From Rhizomicrobium sp. (lineage in GTDB: Bacteria; Pseudomonadota; Alphaproteobacteria; Micropepsales; Micropepsaceae): a stretch of 64,000 nucleotides of DNA. A model generated the notes under the pieces. It searched no databases, was not told the origin of the DNA, and saw nothing but the letters and a program-made list of their open reading frames with translations. The stretch covers positions 3,034,534-3,098,533 of the forward strand of contig JBBCHM010000001.1 in assembly GCA_037200045.1 (NCBI GenBank), read 5' to 3'. A program made the position numbers and the translations under genes. Positions 7,317 through 16,234 of the stretch are shown here, piece after piece (the first letter of the stretch is position 1; each line of letters starts with the position of its first letter).

Positions 7317-7320
<4 letters not shown>
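6112..7320 (+). CDS. argD: Acetylornithine aminotransferase
   Basis: This 402-residue class III PLP aminotransferase converts N-acetylglutamate semialdehyde and glutamate to N-acetylornithine in arginine synthesis, and may also serve in lysine synthesis. Family motifs are [10 protein letters not shown], the GAFHGRT segment, the [16 protein letters not shown] segment that contacts PLP, and the lysine in [14 protein letters not shown] that forms the Schiff base. The ATG at 6112 gives the usual N-terminus; an in-frame TTG at 6094 is less likely. Its stop overlaps the argF start in ATGA, so the two arginine genes form an operon. Confidence 0.96.
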
Positions 7321-8291
<971 letters not shown>

Positions 8292-8425
8292 TCTTTGATC
8301 GGTTCACCAAAGCGGCATTTTGCTAAACGTCAATCGAATATGCGCTTGCATTCCGCTATCAGTTCTCGCGACTAAGTTTGCTAAGAATTTGAAGGCATCG
8401 CTTACGTTGTCGTAGGTGAGCCTTA

Positions 8426-9370
8426 GAGCCGATCCGGAAAGAACTGAATCATTTTGAGGGATTTGCGGCAAGTCGCCTGAGCATGATGCGGATCATGGCG
8501 AGGCGGATGAAGGCCGCGACGGTTGTGGCGTAGCGCTCGAAGTCGCGCGCCAGGCGTCGGTTGCGGCTGATCCAGGCCAGGGTGCGTTCGACGATCCAGC
8601 GTTTTGGCATGACCACGAAGCGGTGGGCATCGCTGCGCTTGACGATCTCGATGACCCAGGTTCCGGTGGCGGCGACGGCATCGGCGGTCTTTTTGGCGTT
8701 GTAACCGCCGTCGGCGAAGATACGTTCGATGAAGGGAAACGATCGCCGCGTCCGCTTGTCGAGGACCAGCGCTGCGCCGTCGCGATCCTGGATGTCGGCG
8801 CTGTGGACGGCGACGCTCAGCAACAGGCCGAGCGTATCGACGAGGATGTGCCTCTTGCGGCCCTTGACCTTCTTGCCCGCGTCGTAGCCTGAAGGATCGA
8901 GCAGAGCCCCCCTTTGAGCGCTCCCTTGGCGCTCTGGCTGTCGATGATGGCGGCGGTGGGGCTGGCCTCGCGGCCTTGGCTCTCGCGCACTGCCACATAG
9001 AGCGCGTGATGGATGCGCTCCAACGTCCCGTCCCAGTTCCACAGTTCGAGATAGTCGTGAACCGTGCTCTTGGGCGGAAAATCCTTCGGCAGCGCCTGCC
9101 ATTGGCAGCCCGTCCAAAGCACATAGAAAATGGCGTTCAAGACTTCACGCACATCCGTCGTGCGCTTGCGCCCGCCGCGCTTGGCCGGGGGTATCAACGG
9201 CGCCGCAAGTGACCATTCCTCATCCGTCATGTCGCTGGAATAGCGAAGACCATTGCGTCTCGCCGACAGCCGGTGCTCCGGCTTCCACATCGGGTGCTCC
9301 TGTTGCGAATCAGCACCCACAACGGAATCACAACCGATTCACCCGACTCAACTTCTTTCCGGATCGGCTC
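8426..9370 (-). mobile_element. IS5-family insertion sequence, copy 1 (945 bp)
   Basis: The element is bounded by perfect 18-base inverted repeats starting GAGCCGATCCGGAAAGAA, at 8426-8443 and 9353-9370. It is flanked by the direct repeat TTA (8423-8425 and 9371-9373), consistent with the TNA-type targets of IS5-family subgroups. It carries one transposase in two overlapping frames. It sits inside the HEPN gene. It resembles, but is not identical to, the element at 10088-11037. Confidence 0.93.
8449..9290 (-). CDS. IS5-family transposase, two frames joined by -1 frameshift
   Basis: The first frame starts at the ATG at 9290 (MWKPEHRLSARRNG) and encodes the DUF4096-type N-terminal part (MTDEEWSLAAPLIPPAKRGGRKR) and the first catalytic aspartate in AIIDSQSAKG. 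The second frame, one base back, encodes the DDE remainder with KKVKGRKRHILVDTLG, the aspartate in FADGGY and the glutamate in WIVERTLAW. The shift is expected at the run AAAGGGGGG near 8910. Joined by a -1 frameshift it gives about 280 residues, normal for this IS group. Both catalytic halves look intact, so the element may still be active. Confidence 0.88.
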
Positions 9371-10087
9371 TTACTCTTCCAGACGGCGACGTGTTCCACT
9401 GAAACGCGGGCATTGCAAAGCCATGAGCGAAGCTATGCCTGACTTTGAGGATTTCGTTCAAGCGGACTCGAACTGCAATGCTGTTCATTCTGCGTAATGG
9501 CCAAACCCAGTCGTTGATCGGTTCATATCCGGTATAGGCTCGAATGAGCTCGCGAGAATTCTCCCAGTTCGGGGTGTTGAATCTCTCCAACGCTGCCACA
9601 AGTCTAGCGTCGAGCAACGAATGAATTGCGAGAAAATGAGGCTGGTTGGCGTCGACAATCTCCGCCAAAAAATTCTGCGGCAGTTTCTTTACGTAGGTAT
9701 CCCAAGCGGCAACGCAACCAGCCAGTGCCGCATGATGACATGTCTGTGAACTCTCGTATGAAAGCGCTCGCAATCTACTGTCTCGGCCAAATTCGCTTAG
9801 CGCTAAGGACCGTTTCGCCAATGCCGTAAATTGAATTGCTGCCGGAGATGGCATGTGAACCATCTACAGTCGGTCTACAAATTCCGAAAGCGCATCTCGA
9901 TATCGATTCAGTGGGCCGGCGTTTATTTGAACGCGCTCACCTGCGATATCCTTGGGGCCGGCAGTTAGCTTATGAATCGGAGTGCCAGTCATTGAAGCTA
10001 CGATGCACGCCGAGTGATAATCTGGGACTTCTACAAAGCACTTACTCGGCAACTGCTTCGGATCGGAGAATACGCTTCTGTGCCTTA

Positions 10088-11037
10088 GAGCCGATCCACG
10101 AAGTTTGGATTCATGTTGAGGGATTTGGCTTTGTGAGGCGCCGGAGCATGATGCGGACCATGGCGAGACGGATGAAGGCCGCGACGGTGTTTGCATAGCG
10201 TTCGAAGTCGCGGCAAAGGCGTCGATTGCGGCTGATCCAGGCGAAGGTTCTCTCGACCACCCATCGTTTGGGCAAGACAACGAAGCCCTTTGCGATGTCG
10301 GATCGTTTGACGATCTCGATCTTCCACGTGCCGGTTCTTGCGGCAGCGGCGCGAACGCGTGGCCCCCGATAACCGCCATCGGCGTAGATGCGCTCGATGA
10401 AGGGAAACAGCGCCCGCGTCCGTTTGTCGAGCACCAGCGCCGCGCCGTCGCGGTCCTGGATGCCGGCGGAATGAACGGCAACGCTCAGCAACAGACCGAG
10501 CGTGTCGACAAGGATGTGGCGCTTGCGGCCCGTAACCTTCTTGCCCGCATCGAAGCCCTGCGGATCGAGGCTTTTGCCCCTTTTTGAGCCGCCTTGGCGC
10601 TCTGGCTGTCGATGATGGCCGCGGTCGGGCTGGCCTCGCGGCCTTCCTTCTCGCGCACCGCCACATAGAGCGCATGGTGGATGCGCTCCAGCGTGCCGTC
10701 CCAATCCCACAGCATGAAATAGAAATGCGCCGTGCTCTTCGGCGGCAGGTCTTTGGGCAGCGCCTTCCACTGGCAACCGGTCGAGAGCACATAGAAGATC
10801 GCGTTCAGAACTTCACGAACATCGATCTCGCGCCGACGGCCGCCGCGCTTGGCGGGCGGAATCAGCGGCGCGATCAACGCCCACTCCGCATCCGTCAAAT
10901 CGTTGGGATACCGCAATCCAACCAGCGCCGCCGCCCGGCGATGCTCCGGCTTCCACATCTGGTGCCTCCTTCCGAATCAGGCACCGTCACAGAATCACAA
11001 CCGATTCCCTCGATTCAATAACTTCCTGGATTGGCTC
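10088..11037 (-). mobile_element. IS5-family insertion sequence, copy 2 (950 bp)
   Basis: Imperfect inverted ends start GAGCC(G/A)ATCCA at 10088 and end at 11037, and the flanking duplication is TTA (10085-10087 and 11038-11040). The organisation is the same as in the first element, with the same orientation, but many substitutions separate the two, so they are relatives rather than copies made here. It interrupts the ParA-like gene. Confidence 0.93.
10111..10958 (-). CDS. IS5-family transposase, two frames joined by -1 frameshift
   Basis: The first frame begins at the ATG at 10958 (MWKPEHRRAAALVG) and ends after the first catalytic aspartate (AIIDSQSAKAAQ). The second frame contributes KKVTGRKRHILVDTLG, YADGGY and the glutamate in WVVERTFAW. 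The likely slippery site is the CAAAAAGGGG run near 10580. Joined they give about 282 residues. No stop or deletion is seen in the catalytic parts, so the transposase appears complete. Confidence 0.88.
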
Positions 11038-11882
11038 TTAGATGTATTCCGTCCATCGTAGCGCTAATTGTCTTGCTGGCCGCAGCAAAGGCTTTGCTCG
11101 CCTTACCTTCATAAAGCGTCACTCTGTTGCTGACGAAAGTATGAAGTTTTGGAAGAGCTAATCCGTCTTCTTTCGCTCGGCGAGCGAAACTAATGCGCGC
11201 ATAGGCGGCTGTATGGGCATCTCCGATCCCATACAGCAGAGCAACGACGTTCTCGATAGCGCGACGGGAGCTGTCATCTGCAGTAAATGGTACAACAACG
11301 TTTGTTGCCGCGACGACTGCCAGTTGGGTGTAAATTGCAAAGCTTGGGTTACAGTCGATTATGAACACTGCATCACGATCGCCACTTCGAAAACGAAGCG
11401 CGGCCACCAGTTCTGCAATCCAACGTTCAACTTGGCTCCAAGCATCTATCGGTATTGTGAGCTGTGAAGTTTGGCGAATTGGTTCTGCCAGAAGCTCCAA
11501 CAAGTTGTCGCCACAAATCAGATAAAGGTTCTTCGGTACATCGCGATTGGTGGAATTGGGTCGAGTTACGTAAGGCTCTATGTCTTCAAGCATTCTAAAG
11601 GGAGAATTGAGGCGTGCTTCGAGATAGCCTGCTACTGTCGCCCTTGGCGAAGCTTCAATTTTTTGGCGGAGAAGTTTCGGTCGCTCTTCATAGTCTCCGA
11701 GTAGAGTCTCGGAGACGTTCGCCTGAGGGCATAGATCAATTACATAGACGTCGGCCTCAGGGTGACGATGCGCGTAATCCGTCGCCGCGACAAAACAAAG
11801 AAAGCTTTTGCCCACGCCGCCCTTGTTGTTCCAAAACGCGTATGAGGTCATTCTTTCCTCGATAATTATCTATAGGCACCCA

Positions 11883-11896
11883 AACTGCATGCAGTT
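11883..11896. promoter_or_regulatory. Palindrome upstream of the ParA-like gene
   Basis: AACTGCATGCAGTT is a perfect 14-base palindrome about 32 bases before the ParA-like start. An AT-rich stretch (TATAGATAATTAT on the minus strand) lies between it and the ribosome-binding site and could hold a -10 element. It is a plausible operator for the ParA-HEPN operon; the binding protein is not known. Confidence 0.4.
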
Positions 11897-11968
11897 CTAC
11901 AGCGGGCAGTCTAAATATTGAAAGTACTATCTTGCGAGACTCAGGTGGTCCAAGCAGGTCCGACATGC

Positions 11969-12265
11969 CTATGCCGCATCCCGCAACCCAATCGTCAACT
12001 CTTTCCCCAACACCGCCGCCGCCCGCCCCATCGTCTGCAACGTCACCGACGTATTCTCCGCATCCAGCAGCCGGTCCACCGCCGCGCGGCTCGTCTTCAT
12101 CCGCTTCGCCATCTGCGCTTTCGTGATGCGCTGCTTCTTCATCATTTCGGAAATGCGCCACGCCAGCACGCTCTTGATCGCCTTCAGCGTCGCCTGCTCC
12201 AGGATGCCCTCCTCTTCGAGGAAGGAATCGAGGGTTGAACCGCGATGCGGATTTCTCTTTTGCAT
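11969..12265 (-). CDS. XRE-family HTH regulator (HigA-like)
   Basis: This 98-residue protein has a helical N-terminus (STLDSFLEEEGILEQATLKAIKSVLA) and a Cro/C1-type HTH (KAQMAKRMKTSRAAVDRLLDAE, about residues 57-78), followed by TLQTMGRAAAVLGKELTIGL. This arrangement is typical of Fis/HigA-like antitoxins and small regulators. The start at 12263-12265 is preceded by GGAGAAAGAAG. No toxin gene lies next to it, because the upstream DNA is repeat sequence and the downstream gene is the ParA-like ATPase; it may be an orphan antitoxin or the regulator of that operon. Confidence 0.75.
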   Translation of the reverse strand: MQKRNPHRGSTLDSFLEEEGILEQATLKAIKSVLAWRISEMMKKQRITKAQMAKRMKTSRAAVDRLLDAENTSVTLQTMGRAAAVLGKELTIGLRDAA

Positions 12266-12287
12266 CTTCTTTCTCCACCCCCTCGAT

Positions 12288-12316
12288 GTCATGGCCCGCG
12301 AATGCGGGCCACCCAG
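12288..12316 (+). repeat. REP-like palindromic repeat, copy 1
   Basis: This 29-base unit begins GTCATGGCCCGCG and ends CCACCCAG, and contains an internal hairpin (GGCCCGC...GCGGGCC). The same sequence occurs in inverted orientation at 12381-12409. This copy continues to 12331 with GTGAC and GCACC segments that also flank copy 3. Confidence 0.85.
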
Positions 12317-12380
12317 GTGACGTCTGCACCTTCTCACAATTATGGGAGCCATAAACTTCCGAGCTTCTGGCCGCTTTCAA

Positions 12381-12409
12381 CTGGGTGGCCCGCATTCGCG
12401 GGCCATGAC
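12381..12409 (-). repeat. REP-like palindromic repeat, copy 2
   Basis: This is an exact reverse complement of the unit at 12288-12316. It lies 26 bases beyond the 3' end of the GIY-YIG gene, so that gene is bracketed by copies 2 and 3. Confidence 0.85.
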
Positions 12410-12435
12410 AACCGTTTTTGTTTCCCCGTCGCGGA

Positions 12436-12726
12436 TCAATTCAGCGTCTCGAACAGATCCTTCCATTCGACATTGCTCTCTTGGATCAAGTTGATCTTCC
12501 ACTCGCGCTTATACTTCTTCAGCCGCGTCTCACGCGCGATGGCCAGCCCGATGTCGCCGAATATTTCGAAGTAGACCAACATTTTCACGCCGTGTTTCTT
12601 CGTGAACCCCTCGATCAAGCCCTCTCTATGATCCCCAACGCGCCGCACGAGATCGTTGGTGACGCCGATGTAGAGCGTGCCGTTGCGCTCACTCGCGAGG
12701 ATGTAGACGTAATAGGTCTTCGACAC
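12436..12726 (-). CDS. GIY-YIG nuclease domain protein
   Basis: This 96-residue single-domain GIY-YIG protein contains the YVYILASERNGTLYIGV signature, in which the Y and the YIG-equivalent are seen, the catalytic-arginine region VTNDLVRRVGDHREG, a glutamate in IARETRLKKYKREWK, and the C-terminal NVEWKDLFE. Such YhbQ/UPF0213-like nucleases cut DNA in related proteins. The start is a GTG at 12726 with a palindromic repeat ending one base upstream, and another copy follows the gene. It is therefore a gene inside a repeat unit rather than part of an operon. Confidence 0.88.
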   Translation of the reverse strand: MSKTYYVYILASERNGTLYIGVTNDLVRRVGDHREGLIEGFTKKHGVKMLVYFEIFGDIGLAIARETRLKKYKREWKINLIQESNVEWKDLFETLN

Positions 12727-12727
12727 G

Positions 12728-12769
12728 GTGCGGATGTCACCTGGGTGGCTCGCGGCCGCGGGCCATGAC
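12728..12769 (-). repeat. REP-like palindromic repeat, copy 3
   Basis: Positions 12741-12769 match the 29-base unit with a few substitutions in the loop, and 12728-12740 match the GTGAC...GCACC extension of copy 1. It abuts the GIY-YIG start codon and is in the same orientation as copy 2 and inverted relative to copy 1. Confidence 0.75.
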
Positions 12770-13151
12770 AGATGGGGAAGGCGTGCACATAGCTGCCCTT
12801 CCCAAAAATATAGTTCCGCTCACCCCTTGAACTCAAGGTTGCGCCACCCCAAGTCAAAATCTCATCGAAAAGGGAAGCCTCTCTATCCCGTCCGGCATTC
12901 GTGCTGGCCGGGCGCCGGGCCGGCGTGGGCCGTCGATCCTCGCGAGACATACAGGGCAAGGCGGCGCGCTCGTGCGCCGCCGCGCGGTGGACGAACCGAC
13001 CTCGCTTCGCGGGCGACGCCGGCAAACCCGCCGCTCCAACCGAGGGGGTGACGCGAAGGTGCCGATTGTCGCCGCGCAAGCGGTGCCGGCCGGCCAGCCT
13101 GTCGAGCGACGCACCAAGGCGGGGCGTATCCGCGCTGTAGGGAACCAGGCG
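12770..13151. other. Intergenic stretch without recognised gene
   Basis: About 380 bases with several open frames on both strands, none of which gives a protein I recognise; the translations are arginine/proline-rich as expected from GC-rich non-coding DNA. It runs into the terminator at 13152-13183, so part of it may be transcribed rightward. I looked for SRP RNA, tmRNA and RNase P signatures and saw none. Confidence 0.4.
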
Positions 13152-13183
13152 TTCCGCCGGCGGAAGCGGTCCCGCCTTTTTTT
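13152..13183 (+). terminator. Intrinsic terminator upstream of hslO
   Basis: GGCGG (13159-13163) pairs with CCGCC (13172-13176) and is followed by seven T residues; an overlapping palindrome TTCCGCC-GGCGGAA lies at 13152-13165. It faces rightward, but no protein gene on the plus strand ends here, so it may end an unrecognised small RNA. Confidence 0.6.
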
Positions 13184-13247
13184 CATCGGCCCGCGGCACG
13201 GCCAGCACCGTTTGTATTCCGTCACCGCGATCCCATATAGAGGACCC

Positions 13248-14171
13248 ATGTCCCGACAATCCTACACCCACGCGCCGCCCGCGGACTTCGTTCTGCCGTT
13301 CGACCTGCCCGATGTCGGCCTGCGCGGCCGCGTCGTGCGGCTCGAATCCACCGCCACCCGCGCGCTCGAGGCGCACAAGCTGCCCGAGCCCGCCGCGCGC
13401 GCCGTCGGCGAGACGCTGGCGCTGGCCGCGATCCTCGGCACGTCCCTGAAGCTCGACGGCCGTCTCACGGTGCAGACCAAGTCCGACGGCGCGATGGATC
13501 TCGTCACCGCCGATTATTTCGGCGCGACGGCGGACGCGCCCATCGGCCTGCGCGGCTTCGGCCGCGTCGATGCCGCGCGGTTCGCCGACCTCGCCGAGCC
13601 CATCGCGTTCGACGCGCTGGCCGGCGACGGCTCGATGGCGATCACCATCGAGCCCCGGCGCGGCGGCAAGTCCTATCAGGGCATCGTCGAGCTCAACCCG
13701 GCGGGCATCGCCGCCTCGGCCGAGACCTATTTCGCGCAGTCCGAGCAATTGCCGACCGTGCTGCGCCTCGCCGCGGCGCCGCTCTATGTGCCGGGCGCGG
13801 CCGCGCCCACCTGGCGCGCCGGCGGCATCATGCTGCAGGCGACGCCGGAGGGCCAAGGCGCCGACGACGATTGGGAACGCCTCGCCGCCTTCCTCGCCAC
13901 CGTCGAGGACATCGAGCTGCTCGACACGCAATTGGGCGCCGAGCAATTGCTGTGGCGCCTGTTCCACGAGGACGAGACGCGGGTGCAGCCTTTCCTCGCC
14001 ACCGAGTTCCGCTGCGGCTGCAAGCCGGACCGCATCGCGGCGGTGCTGAAGAGCTATGCGCCGAAGGAGCGCGCCGGCCTCGCCGATCCCGACGGCCTGA
14101 TCCGCGCCCGCTGCGAGTTCTGCGGCACGGTGCACGCGATCGATCCGAAGGCGCTGGAGCAGGCGGAGTAG
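13248..14171 (+). CDS. hslO: Redox-regulated chaperone Hsp33
   Basis: Hsp33 is a cytoplasmic holdase chaperone switched on by oxidation of a zinc-bound cysteine cluster. This 307-residue protein has the N-terminal Hsp33 fold, including AAILGTSLKLDGRLTVQT and LVTADY, and the zinc site C256-x-C258 and C289-x-x-C292 near the C-terminus. The ATG at 13248 is preceded by AGAGGA. The frame is open upstream, but that sequence lies before the terminator and is not conserved. Confidence 0.95.
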   Translation: MSRQSYTHAPPADFVLPFDLPDVGLRGRVVRLESTATRALEAHKLPEPAARAVGETLALAAILGTSLKLDGRLTVQTKSDGAMDLVTADYFGATADAPIGLRGFGRVDAARFADLAEPIAFDALAGDGSMAITIEPRRGGKSYQGIVELNPAGIAASAETYFAQSEQLPTVLRLAAAPLYVPGAAAPTWRAGGIMLQATPEGQGADDDWERLAAFLATVEDIELLDTQLGAEQLLWRLFHEDETRVQPFLATEFRCGCKPDRIAAVLKSYAPKERAGLADPDGLIRARCEFCGTVHAIDPKALEQAE

Positions 14172-14177
14172 CTATCG

Positions 14178-15047
14178 TCAGGGCGCGTCCAGGAACTTCT
14201 CCACGATCGCCCGATAAACTCCCGGCATCTGCAGCGGCCCGAAATGGTTCGCGCCCGGCACGATGGTCTCCGCCGCGCCGGGGATCGCGCGGGCCAGCGC
14301 GTCGGTATGCTTGCGCAGGACGATGTCGTGTTCGCCGGCGACGATCAGCACCTTGGCGCGGATGCGGCCGAGCTGCTCCGTCGTGTAGTGCGGCTCTGTC
14401 GTGACCAGCGTCTCGATCTTCTTCATCAGCACGGCAAAGTGCGACGGGTCGGGCGCGATGGCCTCGTAGAACGGCTTTACCTCCTGCGCCTCTTGCGCGA
14501 GGAAGTCCGGGTTCATCTGCTTTGCGTCGAGGCCGTTCGCATCGTAATTCGCGCCGATCGCGACCAGGCGGCGCACGCGCCCTGGATGCGTCATCGCCAT
14601 GTCGAGGCCGATGATGCCGCCGTCGCTCCAGCCGACCACGTCGGTTTGCTTGATATGCAGCGCATCCAGCAGCGCGATCATGTCCGCGCCCATCTGGGCA
14701 TAGGTGATCGGCCCGGGCCCGTCGGTGGAGCGGCCCTGGCCGCGACTGTCCACCGCGATCACCGTGTGCGTGGCGCTAAGGCCGCTGATGAAATAATGCA
14801 TCGTCTCCAGGAAGCCGCCGGCGCCGTGCAGCACCAGCACCGGCGGCCCGCTGCCATAGGTCTCGGTGTAGAGGACGATGCCGTCGACGGCGACGCGGCG
14901 GCTGCCGTGGAACTCGCCGCCGAGGCTGCGCCAGACATAGAAGCGCGGCATGCCGAAATTCGTCCGGTCGATCTGCACGAAGCCGAAGATCGCGCCCGCG
15001 ACGGCGACGATCACGATCGAGACGATCAGCAAGGCTCGGCGCGGCAT
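14178..15047 (-). CDS. Membrane-anchored alpha/beta hydrolase
   Basis: This 289-residue protein has an N-terminal hydrophobic segment (residues 4-24) that should anchor it to the membrane or act as an uncleaved signal, with the enzyme outside the cytoplasm. The hydrolase core has VLVLHGAGG for the oxyanion hole, the nucleophile elbow VGWSDGG with the catalytic serine, an aspartate in AGEHDIVL and the histidine in PGANHFGP. The start at 15047 has AAGGAG seven bases upstream. The substrate is unknown. It ends seven bases from the convergent hslO stop and follows argE on the same strand. Confidence 0.87.
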   Translation of the reverse strand: MPRRALLIVSIVIVAVAGAIFGFVQIDRTNFGMPRFYVWRSLGGEFHGSRRVAVDGIVLYTETYGSGPPVLVLHGAGGFLETMHYFISGLSATHTVIAVDSRGQGRSTDGPGPITYAQMGADMIALLDALHIKQTDVVGWSDGGIIGLDMAMTHPGRVRRLVAIGANYDANGLDAKQMNPDFLAQEAQEVKPFYEAIAPDPSHFAVLMKKIETLVTTEPHYTTEQLGRIRAKVLIVAGEHDIVLRKHTDALARAIPGAAETIVPGANHFGPLQMPGVYRAIVEKFLDAP

Positions 15048-15070
15048 GGGCGAACTCCTTGGCGGCGAGA

Positions 15071-16228
15071 CTATTCGATCGTCGCTTTGGCGATCACCTT
15101 GCGCAGGAAGTCCTCGCATTTGACGAGATCGGACAGCGCCACGAACTCGTCGGCCTTGTGCGCCTGCTCGATGGAGCCGGGGCCGCAGATCACGGCCGGG
15201 ATGCCGGCGCGCTGGAAATGCCCGGCCTCGGTGCCATAGGCGACGGCATCGACGCTGTTCGCGCCGGTCAGCTCGCGCGCCAGCGCCACGGCGGGCGAGG
15301 CCTCGTCCATGACAAGACCCGGATAGCTCGCATGCAGCGTGGTTTCGAGTTTGGCCTCCGCCGCCCGCGCGCGATATTTGGGAAGGATCGTCGCCTCGGC
15401 GCGGGCGCGCACCGTGTCGACGACCTTGCCGGCGTCGCGGTCGGGCAGGGCGCGATACTCCCAGGTCACCAGCGCGTCGCGCGCCAGGATGTTCACCGCC
15501 GAGCCGCCCTCGATCATGTTCGCCTGCACCGTGGTGTGCGGCGGATCGAAACGCGGATCGGCGTCGGCGCGCAGCTCGTTCCACACGTCGTCCAGCATCT
15601 TGATGAATTCGCCGGCCATCATCACGGCGTTGGCGCCCTTCTCCGGCGCGCTCGAATGGCCTTCGCGGCCGCGGCAATGGGTGTGCAGCACGGCGCCGGA
15701 TTTGTGCGCCCCCACCACGCGCATCAGCGTCGGTTCGCCGACGATGGCGAGCGCGGGGCGGATGCCGGCGGTCTTGAGGTCGTCCAGCAACCCCGACACG
15801 CCGACGCAGCCGACTTCCTCGTCATAGGACAGCGCGAAATGGATCGGGCGCGTCAGCCTGGCGGCCGCGATCTGCGGCAGAAGCGACAGCGCGACGGCGA
15901 TGAAGCCCTTCATGTCGCAGGCGCCGCGGCCGTAAAGCTTGTCGCCCCTGATCTCGGCCTGGAACGGATCGGACGACCATTCCTGGCCGTCGACCGGCAC
16001 GACATCGGTGTGGCCGGAAAAGACGTAACCGCCCGGCGCGTCCGGCCCGAAGCTCGCGAACAGGTTGGCCTTCGTGCCCGCGGCATCCAACGTGCGGCGG
16101 CAACGGCCTCCCGCTGTCTCCAGCATCTCCTGCACGAAATCGATCAGGGCGAGGTTCGAACCACGGCTCGTGGTATCGAAGCCGATGAGGCGGCGCGCCA
16201 GCGCGACGGAATCGAGCGACGTGGTCAC
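15071..16228 (-). CDS. argE: Acetylornithine deacetylase
   Basis: This 385-residue M20-family zinc hydrolase removes the acetyl group from N-acetylornithine to give ornithine. Metal-binding motifs are SGHTDVVP (H73, D75), the GRGACDMKGF segment, the catalytic-glutamate pair in YDEEVGC, and the histidine near the C-terminal EAGHFQ. The start codon is GTG at 16226-16228, six bases from the folE stop. With argD-argF in the same window it supplies the linear acetyl pathway of arginine synthesis; related DapE-type peptidases are less likely given the EAGHFQ and RGACDMKG motifs. Confidence 0.93.
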   Translation of the reverse strand: MTTSLDSVALARRLIGFDTTSRGSNLALIDFVQEMLETAGGRCRRTLDAAGTKANLFASFGPDAPGGYVFSGHTDVVPVDGQEWSSDPFQAEIRGDKLYGRGACDMKGFIAVALSLLPQIAAARLTRPIHFALSYDEEVGCVGVSGLLDDLKTAGIRPALAIVGEPTLMRVVGAHKSGAVLHTHCRGREGHSSAPEKGANAVMMAGEFIKMLDDVWNELRADADPRFDPPHTTVQANMIEGGSAVNILARDALVTWEYRALPDRDAGKVVDTVRARAEATILPKYRARAAEAKLETTLHASYPGLVMDEASPAVALARELTGANSVDAVAYGTEAGHFQRAGIPAVICGPGSIEQAHKADEFVALSDLVKCEDFLRKVIAKATIE

Positions 16229-16234
16229 GGGCCG

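Larger units (their letters stand above)
8304..9863 (-). pseudogene. HEPN-domain protein (RiboL-PSP/MAE_28990-like), interrupted by an IS5-family element
   Basis: The gene reads from 9863 down to the IS border at 9371. Deleting the element with one TTA copy lets the frame continue in phase from 8422 to a TGA at 8304-8306, giving about 203 residues. The body resembles MAE_28990/MAE_18760-type HEPN proteins, with a helical bundle and the R-x4-H motif in VRHSFAHG near residue 152; such proteins are often RNases in toxin or defence systems. The insertion falls about 12 residues after this motif, so the interrupted product would lose its last 40 residues and gain a short IS-encoded tail. The start ATG immediately follows the ParA stop, so the two genes formed one operon. 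The RNase activity is inferred. Confidence 0.75.
9864..11851 (-). pseudogene. ParA-like ATPase, interrupted by an IS5-family element
   Basis: The N-terminal 271 residues (11851 to 11039) are a ParA/MinD-type P-loop ATPase with the deviant Walker A motif NNKGGVGKS (residues 8-16), the VYVIDLCPQANVSETLLG segment and FIIDCNPSF as Walker B. The element enters at 11038. Removing it with one TTA restores the frame, which continues from 10084 (RHRSVFSDPKQLPSK) to TAG at 9864-9866, giving about 344 residues. The start ATG has GAGGAAAG just upstream. The next gene begins immediately after the stop. ParA ATPases usually move plasmids or protein complexes; pairing with a HEPN protein suggests a toxin or defence module instead, which is inference. 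Confidence 0.82.

Noticed and set aside
12854..13249. Minus-strand frame of 131 codons in the gap before hslO
   Set aside because: The translation is rich in R and P with no ribosome-binding site, and it overlaps the plus-strand terminator; not supported as a gene.
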